Positions 1-5,774 of a stretch of DNA of 5,774 nucleotides are shown here, piece by piece (the first letter of the stretch is position 1; each line of letters begins with the position of its first letter). The stretch is from contig PMMB01000069.1 in NCBI GenBank assembly GCA_003165495.1, positions 1,616 to 7,389 of the forward strand, given 5' to 3'. The notes under the pieces are model-generated. The model worked only from the letters and a program-made list of their open reading frames with translations, did not search any database and had not been told where the DNA came from. Position numbers and translations under genes: made by a program. This DNA is from Gammaproteobacteria bacterium. GTDB lineage: Bacteria; Pseudomonadota; Gammaproteobacteria; Steroidobacterales; Steroidobacteraceae.

Positions 1-554
1 TGCACCCTCGCGAGCACTGCCACCGTGAAGACCAAAAGCGCGGCAATCAACAGGTACGCGATCCAGCGCTGCGCGATATGGATCAAATCATAGCCGATCA
101 CGGCCAGGGACACGGAAAGGAGCGTGAACACCAGTATCGTCAGCGTCGAATCACCGCCGTACAAGGACAGCACGGTCTGGGCCGCCAGGATTTGATTGAA
201 GGCATTGAATCCGATGTACGCAATGAGCGCCACGCCCCACACCAGGAGGGCACCGACGTAGCCGAACTGCGGCCGCGACTGGATCATCTGCGGCAAGCCG
301 AGTTGCGGGCCCTGGGTGGAATGAAAAGCCATGAAGAAGGTGCCGAACGCGCACCCGAAAAGCACGGCGAGAGCCATCCACAGCAAATGGCCGCCGAGAG
401 CGATGCCGACCACTCCGGTTGCAACCGTCGCCAGGTGCGCGTCGCCGGAAAACCAAACCGGCCACAGATGCCATACTTTGCCGTGCCGCTCGGCGATCGG
501 CACGTAGTCGATCGATCGCTTTTCGATCATCAAGTCGCCGAATTTTGCCGCCAT
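1..554 (-). CDS. NCS1-family purine/cytosine permease, N-terminal part (cut by left window edge)
   Basis: Inner-membrane transporter of the nucleobase:cation symporter-1 family (cytosine/purine permease, Pfam Transp_cyt_pur), expected to import a nucleobase or related compound with H+ or Na+. The frame stays open from the ATG at 554 to the left edge, giving 184 residues of a family usually about 450-500 long. The N-terminus has the family signature: IEKRSIDYVPIAERHGK at residues 10-26, then HSTQGPQLGLPQMIQSR at 78-94, matching the conserved HSAQGP-LGIPQMIQSR loop between helices 2 and 3. Hydrophobic segments lie near residues 40-55, 57-77, 99-122, 137-158 and 163-181, agreeing with the first five of about twelve helices. 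GYDLIHIAQRW (154-164) is also typical. No good Shine-Dalgarno precedes the ATG (only AAAAGAAC), so the start rests on family alignment. The substrate cannot be told from this part. It lies 216 bases downstream of the quinoprotein gene on the same strand; co-transcription is possible but unsupported. Confidence 0.85.
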   Translation of the reverse strand, partial: MAAKFGDLMIEKRSIDYVPIAERHGKVWHLWPVWFSGDAHLATVATGVVGIALGGHLLWMALAVLFGCAFGTFFMAFHSTQGPQLGLPQMIQSRPQFGYVGALLVWGVALIAYIGFNAFNQILAAQTVLSLYGGDSTLTILVFTLLSVSLAVIGYDLIHIAQRWIAYLLIAALLVFTVAVLARV

Positions 555-741
555 GTCTGTTCTTTTATTTTGGATGCCGCCGAAAATACTAACATCAGGC
601 CGCCCCTGCCGCGGCGCATTCTCACCATCGGCCCACAGCTTTCCTCGTTTCCAGGGGAATGCGGCGGCTTGGCGAGCCGGCGATATTGACGCGCAGGCCT
701 TGGCCGGATGATCGGCCTTTGGTGTGGCGAGCAGATGAGTC

Positions 742-766
742 CGCTGCGCGAAGCGTGCGCTGCGCG
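742..766. repeat. 9-bp direct repeat CGCTGCGCG just past the quinoprotein stop
   Basis: CGCTGCGCG occurs at 742-750 and again at 758-766, a 16-base period, starting 5 bases beyond the 3' end of the quinoprotein gene. Nearby at 702-717 is a short stem (GGCCG, 6-base loop, CGGCC). Neither is followed by a T-run in the minus-strand direction, so neither is a convincing terminator for the quinoprotein gene. The rest of the 555-770 gap shows no gene, clear promoter or RNA. In GC-rich DNA such a repeat may be chance. Confidence 0.3.
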
Positions 767-770
767 ACGT

Positions 771-2369
771 TTATAGTCCGAGCACGACCACTTTGCCGTT
801 GATTTTGGGAGTCGGCCAAATCGGTGATGTCATGCCCGCGGCGACCGCAATTTTTTGACCCTGGCCGGTATCATAGGTAATCACCCCGCCGCCGATCGCA
901 CCGCCAAGATCGGTCGACCACAATTTCTTGCCGCTCGCCGCATCGAAGGCATAGAAATTACCGCCCATGTCGCCGAACAATAACAGGCGACCGCTGGTCG
1001 GCGTCACGCCCCCCATTAACGGAAATGGCGCATGGAATTGCCATTTGCGTTCTCCGGTATCGGCATCGGTCGCAGTCATCCAACCGCTCCAGCGCTCATG
1101 GTCGTCTTGCTGACCGAAGCCCTCGGTCGCGCCGCTCCAGGGCTGGCCCAGCGGCGCGCTCTCGAGCGAAGCGGCGGGCGCCGTACGCACCGTCGTACAC
1201 CAGTCCGCTTCACCGGTGAAAATGAGATTCTCCGCGGGATCGAACGCCGCACCATTCCATTCCGCGCCCCCTTGCGAGCCCGGGCAAAATCGCGTTCCCT
1301 GCGCCGTCATGGGCGCCTCGACGTTCGACACCGTCGTGACCGGTTTTCGGTACACCGTCCTGCCGCTGTTAAGATCGATCAGGTATAAGTGTCCATCCTT
1401 TGGCGCTTCGGCCAGCATCCGATGACCCACCTTGCTCAGGAAAAGCACTGGTGCGCTGGATATGTCCCAATCATGAAAATCCCGCTTCACCAATTGAAAG
1501 TGCTTTTGATAAGCACCTGTCTTGGCATCGAGAACCACGATTGAACTTGCGAACAAATTCTCGCCCTGGCGCGGCGCGTTGGCAAAATCCGGTGCGGGGT
1601 TGCCGCCAGGCACGTACAAGAGTCCCTTGGCCGGATCCAGTGAATATGAAGTCCAGGTCGCGCCGCCCGTGATGGGGATACCCTTCGCGTTCTTCCACGA
1701 TGATGCGGCGTTCGACGCGGCACCTGGCGCCTCAGGTCCGCGCGCCACATCGCCCGGCGCCTTCGGCACCATGTAGAACTCCCATACGATGTGACCGGTC
1801 TTGGCATCGAGGGCATACATCCGCCCCTTCACGCCCTTGTTGTCTCCGCCGGCGTTACCGATGAACACCAGTCCGTTCCAGGCGATGGGTGACGCCGGTA
1901 CCGACTCGCCTTTTGCTGGGTCCGCGATGGTCGTCGACCACAGGGGTTTACCGTTCTTCGCAGCGTAGGCAATGACGCGACCGTCGGCCGTGCCCCGAAA
2001 TACCCGGCCGTCCAGCCACGCCAGACCGCGATTGACCTTGAGAAATCCGGAAGCGAACTCTCCATGGGCACGCCAATTCTGTTTGCAGGTATTGGCGTCG
2101 ATAGAAAAGGTATCGTGCTCGGTCGTCGCAAACAGCGTGCCGTCGACTTCAAGCAGCCCGGTCTGGAACGACATCTGTTCGCCGGTATCGAAGCTGCAGA
2201 GCACTTTGAGACCGGTCACATTCTTCGAGTCGATGGCATCGAGTGTGGCGTAGCGGTCGGACGTGAGAGTGTTGTTGTAACTGGGCCAATCCTTGAAGGC
2301 CGCCTGGACCAGTGCGGGACCGCTGAGTAGGCCTGCGGCGGCGGCGAGCGCTGGAAGTTTCCACTGCAT
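771..2369 (-). CDS. Periplasmic PQQ-type quinoprotein dehydrogenase (no haem domain)
   Basis: Predicted secreted beta-propeller enzyme of the PQQ-dependent alcohol dehydrogenase class, oxidising an alcohol or similar substrate in the periplasm and passing electrons to a cytochrome or quinone; substrate unknown. The 532 residues begin with a short hydrophobic signal peptide, cleavage likely after VQA (residue 23). Family landmarks: DWPSYNNTLTSDRYATL (27-43), VNRG (112-115), propeller tryptophan-docking repeats such as AKNGKPLW (137-144), DAKTGHIVW (188-196), DADTGERKW (435-443) and DAASGKKLW (476-484), GGATWTSYSLDP (235-246), PGGN with Asn257, HDWD with the likely catalytic Asp302, Lys324 in PKDG, and CPGSQGGAEWNGAAFDP (362-378). 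There is no CxxCH, so it is not a quinohaemoprotein. By motif alignment the metal-ligand Glu is Asp176 and the vicinal Cys pair before VNRG is Gly108-Phe109. The residue two after Asp302 is Ser, not the Asp of lanthanide XoxF enzymes. The ATG at 2369 directly precedes the signal peptide; the Shine-Dalgarno is weak (GGAA). It could also be a non-enzymatic PQQ-like propeller. Confidence 0.85.
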   Translation of the reverse strand: MQWKLPALAAAAGLLSGPALVQAAFKDWPSYNNTLTSDRYATLDAIDSKNVTGLKVLCSFDTGEQMSFQTGLLEVDGTLFATTEHDTFSIDANTCKQNWRAHGEFASGFLKVNRGLAWLDGRVFRGTADGRVIAYAAKNGKPLWSTTIADPAKGESVPASPIAWNGLVFIGNAGGDNKGVKGRMYALDAKTGHIVWEFYMVPKAPGDVARGPEAPGAASNAASSWKNAKGIPITGGATWTSYSLDPAKGLLYVPGGNPAPDFANAPRQGENLFASSIVVLDAKTGAYQKHFQLVKRDFHDWDISSAPVLFLSKVGHRMLAEAPKDGHLYLIDLNSGRTVYRKPVTTVSNVEAPMTAQGTRFCPGSQGGAEWNGAAFDPAENLIFTGEADWCTTVRTAPAASLESAPLGQPWSGATEGFGQQDDHERWSGWMTATDADTGERKWQFHAPFPLMGGVTPTSGRLLLFGDMGGNFYAFDAASGKKLWSTDLGGAIGGGVITYDTGQGQKIAVAAGMTSPIWPTPKINGKVVVLGL

Positions 2370-2416
2370 GTCTGCAGTATTCCATTGTTGCTTCGTCGAC
2401 GTCTAGCATGAGAACG

Positions 2417-2454
2417 GCGGCCGTATTGTAGGCGCCCGCCTACACAACGGTCGC
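2417..2454. promoter_or_regulatory. Large palindrome in a divergent intergenic region, candidate operator or promoter overlap
   Basis: The core TGTAGGCG (2427-2434), CC, CGCCTACA (2437-2444) is a perfect 8-bp inverted repeat. After a 2-base mismatch it continues with CCGT (2421-2424) against ACGG (2447-2450), then after one more mismatch with GCG (2417-2419) against CGC (2452-2454). That gives 15 of 18 paired positions per arm around a 2-base centre. It lies between the divergent starts of the quinoprotein (2369) and DUF1003 (2500) genes, so a terminator role for either is unlikely. Reading toward the quinoprotein gene, the left arm contains TACAAT (2430 to 2425), a 5/6 match to a sigma-70 -10 box, about 56 bases before the ATG; no matching -35 is visible. 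A dimeric regulator site controlling one or both genes is my inference. A dispersed extragenic repeat or a 5'-leader hairpin are alternatives. Confidence 0.5.
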
Positions 2455-2499
2455 ATCACAGCATCGAACTCTCCTCGGTTGCCCGCGGTCTGAAGACAC

Positions 2500-3054
2500 A
2501 TGGATCATCAATCGCAGCAATCCGAAGCGTCCGGCAAGACCGGCAATCTGTCTTCCTCGGCGAAGGACAATCTCGAGCTCCTTACGAGCTTCAAAGACGG
2601 CGAAGACGCGCAGATCTCCGGCGTTCAGCTGCTCATCGAGCGCATCAGCGCCTTCTTCGGCAGCCCAGCGTATTTCGCGTTCGCCGTTGCATTCATCGTC
2701 ATTTGGATGCTGGTCAACGGGTGGGGAGCCCATGTCGGATGGCACCCTGTAGACCAACCGCCATTCTCTTGGTTACAGGGGTTGGTGACCTCCAACGCCC
2801 TTTTGCTGACGGTTGCCGTGCTCATTCGTCAAAATCGCATGGCGCTGGTCGCCGAACACCGCGCCCACCTCGACCTGCAAATCAATCTCTTGAGCGAACA
2901 GAAAGTGACGAAGATTCTGCAGATCGTCGACGAGTTGCAGCGTGAACTAACGGCGCTGCGCGGACGCCCGGATTCGGAAGTGGCCGAGATGACCAAACCC
3001 GCGGATGCCCACGCGCTGATGCACGCGATCAAAGAAAAACAGACCAGCCGCTAG
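2500..3054 (+). CDS. DUF1003 family inner-membrane protein
   Basis: A 184-residue protein matching the layout of the DUF1003 family (Pfam PF06210), whose function is not established. The N-terminal 45 residues are polar and likely cytoplasmic. Two transmembrane helices follow at about 56-75 (AYFAFAVAFIVIWMLVNGW) and 91-109 (WLQGLVTSNALLLTVAVLI), joined by a short loop. After them comes the family's typical stretch QNRMALVAEHRAHLDLQINL (111-130) and a charged, probably helical or coiled-coil segment to about 154 (KVTKILQIVDELQRELTAL). The usual FDPFPFILLN-like loop is replaced here by HPVDQPPFSWLQGLV. The start is well fixed: an in-frame TGA at 2491-2493 lies two codons upstream of the ATG, with a weak GAAG Shine-Dalgarno at 2492-2495. 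It is divergent from the quinoprotein gene and convergent with the synthase gene, so probably a single-gene transcript. Confidence 0.85.
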   Translation: MDHQSQQSEASGKTGNLSSSAKDNLELLTSFKDGEDAQISGVQLLIERISAFFGSPAYFAFAVAFIVIWMLVNGWGAHVGWHPVDQPPFSWLQGLVTSNALLLTVAVLIRQNRMALVAEHRAHLDLQINLLSEQKVTKILQIVDELQRELTALRGRPDSEVAEMTKPADAHALMHAIKEKQTSR

Positions 3055-3058
3055 AATT

Positions 3059-4459
3059 TCAGGTGTACAAGTGCCGCCGCGTGAGCGGCAAAGACAGCTT
3101 GCCCGCGGCGCGTTTGCTTGCCAACACCTGATAGATGCCGATGTCCCCCGCTTCGAAATTCAGCGAGCAGGCCGCCATGTACAACCGCCAGACTCGGTAA
3201 GTCGCTTCATTGACGTACTGCAATGCGCGCGCATGGTTGCGCTCCAATCTCGCGACCCAATGGCGCAGCGTCAGCGCGTAGTGCGGGCGCAGCGCCTCGA
3301 CATCCGCGATTTCGAATCTTGCTCTCTCCATGACGTGCTGGATATTGCTGATGTTGTCGAGCTGGCCGTCGGGAAACACGTAACGATTGATGAATTCGGT
3401 GTACATGGACTTCTGCCATCCTTCGGAATCGTGCGTGATCCCATGGTTGAGAAACAGACCGTGGGGTTTGAGCAACCGATGGATCGTGGAGAAATAGACC
3501 GGTAGATTCTTAAGGCCCACATGCTCGAACATGCCGACGCTGGCAACCTTGTCGTATACCGACTCACCCGCAAGGTCTCGGTAATCCTGCAATTCGACGC
3601 TGACCCGATCCTCGAGGCCCGCTTGAGCAATGCGTTCCCGCGCCGCTTTCAATTGCTGTGGACTCAAGGTCACGCCATGCGCGCGCACTCCGTAGCGCTG
3701 TGCCGCGTGGATCACGAGCGCGCCCCAACCGCATCCGACGTCGAGAAAGCTCTCCCCCGGCTGCAACGACAGCTTGCGGCAGATATGGTCGAGTTTTGCT
3801 TCCTGTGCGGCGTCCAGGTCGACGTCGGGCGTCTCGAAATAGGCACAGGAATACACCATGGCACGGTCCAACCATAGGGCATAGAACTCGTTCGACACGT
3901 CGTAATGGAAATGGATGGCATCACGATTTTCCGACTTGGAGTGCGCCTTCACAATGCGTCCATGAGAGGGCGTCCACTGGATTTTCGCATGGCGTCTATC
4001 CGCGTTCAGCGCCCGCAAACGCAGAGCCGTGGCGGCTGCTCCAATCTGCTCGCCGACGGACATTTGCAGCGCCTGCAGATGATCCTTGAGCCCGAGAGCG
4101 GCGAAAAAATCACCTTCAATATCGAGATCTCCGCGAAAATAGGCTTCGGCAAGCCGCAGCGGATCTCTCCCGAGTACCGCCGAACAAACGACCTCGGGGT
4201 TGCGAAACACCAGTGCGAACGGGGACTCTTCTGCGCCGGGATCGACCGGGCCCACCTGCACAGCGGCACCATCCCACAAACGCAGCGTGAGGCGCAACGG
4301 CAAACGCTGAAACAGCCGCGTCAACAAGTCGCACGCCAGCTCGCTTCCTCGGTAGTTTCCCGCCGAAGACACCGCCGGTAACGCTTGAGCATTCGACATC
4401 GGGCCGCTTGCTGCCGACGCAGAACGCACCGCCGATTCCGTGTGCACTTGATTCTGCAT
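3059..4459 (-). CDS. cfa: Cyclopropane-fatty-acyl-phospholipid synthase
   Basis: S-adenosylmethionine-dependent enzyme that adds a methylene bridge across the double bond of unsaturated acyl chains in membrane phospholipids; acts on the inner leaflet as a cytosolic, membrane-associated protein. Numbered from the ATG at 4459 (466 residues): an N-terminal lipid-binding-type domain at about 40-135 (LRLWDGAAVQVG, FRGDLDIEGDFFAAL), then a Rossmann methyltransferase domain with DAIHFHYDVSNEFY (180-193), YSCAY (203-207), SAM motif FLDVGCGWGALV (238-249) and GVTLSPQQ (262-269). All five residues that bind bicarbonate in the E. coli enzyme have apparent counterparts: Cys205, Glu312 (MFEHVG), His339 and Ile341 (NHGI), Tyr394 (HYALTL). 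The E-to-H spacing of 27 equals that of E. coli. C-terminal NFEAGDIGIYQVL is also typical. The frame stays open to a TTG at 4474, but I chose the ATG because a seven-G run sits 6 bases before it. It ends 4 bases from the convergent DUF1003 gene. A paralogous SAM methyltransferase with another lipid product is possible. Confidence 0.92.
   Translation of the reverse strand: MQNQVHTESAVRSASAASGPMSNAQALPAVSSAGNYRGSELACDLLTRLFQRLPLRLTLRLWDGAAVQVGPVDPGAEESPFALVFRNPEVVCSAVLGRDPLRLAEAYFRGDLDIEGDFFAALGLKDHLQALQMSVGEQIGAAATALRLRALNADRRHAKIQWTPSHGRIVKAHSKSENRDAIHFHYDVSNEFYALWLDRAMVYSCAYFETPDVDLDAAQEAKLDHICRKLSLQPGESFLDVGCGWGALVIHAAQRYGVRAHGVTLSPQQLKAARERIAQAGLEDRVSVELQDYRDLAGESVYDKVASVGMFEHVGLKNLPVYFSTIHRLLKPHGLFLNHGITHDSEGWQKSMYTEFINRYVFPDGQLDNISNIQHVMERARFEIADVEALRPHYALTLRHWVARLERNHARALQYVNEATYRVWRLYMAACSLNFEAGDIGIYQVLASKRAAGKLSLPLTRRHLYT
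3072..3090. other. Short inverted repeat at the convergent gene ends, weak terminator candidate
   Basis: TGCCGC (3072-3077), a 7-base loop, and GCGGCA (3085-3090) form a perfect 6-bp stem inside the last codons of the synthase gene and 18 bases past the DUF1003 stop. In the plus direction it is followed by AAAGACAG and in the minus direction by CTTGTACACC, so it lacks the T-run of an intrinsic terminator on either strand. It is the only stem near this convergent junction and might slow both transcripts. Confidence 0.3.
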
Positions 4460-4465
4460 CGAGAT

Positions 4466-4472
4466 CCCCCCC
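4466..4472 (-). promoter_or_regulatory. G-run Shine-Dalgarno deciding the synthase start
   Basis: On the minus strand seven consecutive G residues (4472 to 4466) followed by ATCTCG precede the ATG at 4459. The 6-base spacing suits a ribosome binding site pairing with the CCUCC of 16S rRNA, although with G-U or mismatched pairs. This favours the ATG over the in-frame TTG at 4474, whose own Gs would then be coding. The homopolymer is also a place where slippage or a sequencing error could alter leader length, without affecting the reading frame from the ATG. Confidence 0.55.
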
Positions 4473-4485
4473 AAAGTCCGAGTTT

Positions 4486-4501
4486 GTCACGGTATGGTCA
4501 C
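4486..4501. promoter_or_regulatory. GTCAC direct repeat, operator-like, at the synthase transcription start
   Basis: GTCAC occurs at 4486-4490 and 4497-4501, exactly 11 bases apart, one helical turn. The flanks also make an imperfect dyad, TTGT (4484-4487) against ACAA (4500-4503). The element lies directly downstream of the -10 box and would cover the predicted start point, a position typical for repressor binding. No specific regulator family can be named from it. Confidence 0.35.
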
Positions 4502-4502
4502 A

Positions 4503-4531
4503 ATTATACGTTGACAGATTCGATTTGGAAT
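4503..4531 (-). promoter_or_regulatory. Candidate promoter of the synthase gene
   Basis: On the minus strand a perfect TATAAT lies at 4508 to 4503. The best -35 matches are poor: TTCCAA (4530 to 4525) at 16-base spacing or ATTCCA (4531 to 4526) at 17. No TGn extended -10 is present. Transcription would begin near 4496, giving a leader of about 37 bases before the ATG at 4459. A consensus -10 with a weak -35 often means dependence on an activator or use of a stationary-phase sigma factor. The latter would fit known cfa regulation in E. coli, but that is inference. The rest of the 4475-4649 gap shows no gene. Confidence 0.5.
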
Positions 4532-4649
4532 GGCTACCCGAATCCCAAGCAAAATGCATACCATCGCCACCGGCCCTGGAAAAATCTGGCGTTCGGGGGG
4601 GTCAATGAAGCTTTTACATGCCACCCGCCGTTTTTTTCATGGGTCGGGC

Positions 4650-5774
4650 CTATTTGGCGGCCACGTTGCGGGTCTTTTCGATGAACGCCGCGACATTCGC
4701 GTGCAAGGCCTTCAAGTCCGGTTCATGGGCGTAAACCATGTGGCCGGACGTGTAAAAATGCATCTCGATATTGCCTCGCAGCGCACTCTGGATGGGTAGC
4801 TGCCGCAGCTCGTACACTGCGGCAAAATACGGCGTCGCAAGATCGTAGTAACCGCCGTTGAGTTGCACCTTGAGATTCGGGTTTTGTTTCATGGCGACTG
4901 CGAGATCCGGCATGACATTGATCGGACCCGGGACCTTGGTTGCCGAGCCTGGCGGCTGGTGCAACATGTCCCAGAGCTTCTCGATATCCAATTCCGCCTT
5001 ATAAGTCTTTCTCTCGCCGAATTTGAGCACGGTTCGCACGTAATCGTTGAATGCCGACACATAAGCCGAGGAAATCGCCGCCGACTGTGGATCGTAATCG
5101 GCTTCCTTGCTCATCGGATCGATGGTGGGCCCCGCAAATCGAGTGTCGAGCCGACCCGTCGTGACATCGCTTCCCATCAGCGTTTTTTCGAATTCCCCGC
5201 CATTGACTCGCAAATTGGCGCGCTCGATGTAATCGGCCGCGAGGCCGGTATAGTTATGGAGCCTGGAGGCGATTTCCGATTTGCGTTCGGTGCTCAAAGC
5301 CGATCCTGCCGCCAGCGCCTGCAAGTAGTCGGTCAATGCAAAGTTCTCGACTTCTTTCAGCAGGGGCTCGAGCGCTGCGGGCTGATCGGGCAGCCTATGG
5401 TGATACCACGCCGTGGCGGTGTACGTGGGCAGCGCGAGCACATACGGCAGGTCCACGCCCGGATTGAACTGCGGCTGGTCGACACCGTCGTCGAAGTTCA
5501 ATACTTGCGACAACAGAATGATGCCGTTCAAGTCCAGAGATTTCTCGCTCTGGAGTATGTTCGCGAGCGCCGCAGAGCGCGTGGTTCCGTAACTCTCGCC
5601 GAACAGATACTTCGGCGAATTCCAACGGTTGTGTCGCGACAAGAACTCGACGATGAACATGGCGAATGCGTGCGCGTCTTGATCGACGCCATAAAACGCC
5701 TTTTCCTTGTCCGTTCCCCGCAGGTGACCGAATCCTGTGCCGGGTGCATCGATGAACACCAGATCGCTCACATC
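4650..5774 (-). CDS. Serine carboxypeptidase, peptidase family S10, C-terminal part (cut by right window edge)
   Basis: An alpha/beta-hydrolase-fold exopeptidase that removes C-terminal amino acids from peptides; bacterial members usually carry a signal peptide and act in the periplasm or outside the cell. The start lies beyond the right edge: the frame is still open at 5774, and the codon before the Met at 5771 reads Asp, giving DVSDLVFIDAPGTGFGHLRG, a typical internal S10 stretch. Counting that Met as residue 1, 373 residues remain. The nucleophile is Ser60 in GESYGTTR (58-65), the acid is Asp310 in NGGYYDLATPYF, and the base is His344 in TSGHMVYAHEP. The upstream NGGPG oxyanion motif and any signal peptide are off the edge, about 100-150 residues by comparison with the family. 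It ends at TAG (4650-4652) with the common LHANVAAFIEK-type tail. The synthase gene follows 190 bases later on the same strand with its own promoter candidate, so they are probably separate units. Confidence 0.9.
   Translation of the reverse strand, partial: DVSDLVFIDAPGTGFGHLRGTDKEKAFYGVDQDAHAFAMFIVEFLSRHNRWNSPKYLFGESYGTTRSAALANILQSEKSLDLNGIILLSQVLNFDDGVDQPQFNPGVDLPYVLALPTYTATAWYHHRLPDQPAALEPLLKEVENFALTDYLQALAAGSALSTERKSEIASRLHNYTGLAADYIERANLRVNGGEFEKTLMGSDVTTGRLDTRFAGPTIDPMSKEADYDPQSAAISSAYVSAFNDYVRTVLKFGERKTYKAELDIEKLWDMLHQPPGSATKVPGPINVMPDLAVAMKQNPNLKVQLNGGYYDLATPYFAAVYELRQLPIQSALRGNIEMHFYTSGHMVYAHEPDLKALHANVAAFIEKTRNVAAK

Noticed and set aside
78..689. A 203-codon open frame on the plus strand opposite the permease
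   Set aside because: It is antisense to a clearly recognisable permease. The product is rich in His, Arg, Gln and Glu, with no domain, as expected of a shadow frame in GC-rich DNA.
702..720. GGCCG/CGGCC stem followed by TTT on the plus strand as an intrinsic terminator
   Set aside because: The stem is only 5 bp with a three-T tail, and no plus-strand gene precedes it. In the minus direction there is no T-run.
3071..4381. Several plus-strand open frames of 118-158 codons opposite the synthase
   Set aside because: They overlap a full-length conserved enzyme, have no family resemblance, and have biased composition typical of antisense frames.
4511..4536. Perfect TTGACA on the plus strand at 4511-4516
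   Set aside because: No acceptable -10 lies 16-18 bases downstream (the region reads GGCTACCC), and no plus-strand gene follows. It overlaps the spacer of the minus-strand synthase promoter.
4603..4625. TGGCATGTAAAAGC on the minus strand, resembling a sigma-54 promoter
   Set aside because: The GG and GC elements are separated by 9 bases, not the required 10, and the -12 element does not match.
4618..4650. Seven-T run at 4631-4637 as a terminator
   Set aside because: The T-run is on the plus strand, where no gene ends. No stable GC stem directly precedes it, and for the minus-strand carboxypeptidase gene it would read as A-run.
1..5774. A coordinated new multi-gene system
   Set aside because: The five genes belong to unrelated known families, lie on mixed strands with separate control signals, and show no mobile, defence or biosynthetic hallmarks.

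Overview
The window holds five protein-coding genes from a moderately GC-rich bacterium. Codon usage, signal-peptide style and gene families fit a proteobacterium, perhaps a gamma- or betaproteobacterium, but nothing here fixes the genus. There are no RNA genes, insertion sequences, CRISPR arrays or phage genes. Two genes are cut by the window edges.

Layout, left to right. Positions 1-554 (minus strand) carry the N-terminal 184 residues of an NCS1-family nucleobase/cytosine permease, cut by the left edge. A 216-base gap with only weak repeats follows. Positions 771-2369 (minus) encode a secreted PQQ-type eight-bladed quinoprotein dehydrogenase without a haem domain. A 130-base divergent intergenic region contains a large, nearly perfect palindrome. 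Positions 2500-3054 (plus) encode a small two-helix membrane protein of the DUF1003 family. Its stop lies only 4 bases from that of a convergent cyclopropane-fatty-acyl-phospholipid synthase gene (3059-4459, minus). Upstream of the synthase is a 190-base gap with a consensus -10 box and an operator-like repeat. Positions 4650-5774 (minus) encode the C-terminal part of a serine carboxypeptidase (peptidase family S10), cut by the right edge.

Functionally this looks like ordinary chromosomal housekeeping and accessory metabolism, not one dedicated pathway: nutrient uptake, periplasmic oxidation, an inner-membrane protein of unknown role, membrane-lipid modification and secreted or periplasmic peptidolysis. 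I found no convincing new multi-gene system. The items most worth a second look are the palindrome between the quinoprotein and DUF1003 genes, the unusual metal-site and missing vicinal-cysteine features of the quinoprotein, and the promoter/operator region of the synthase gene.
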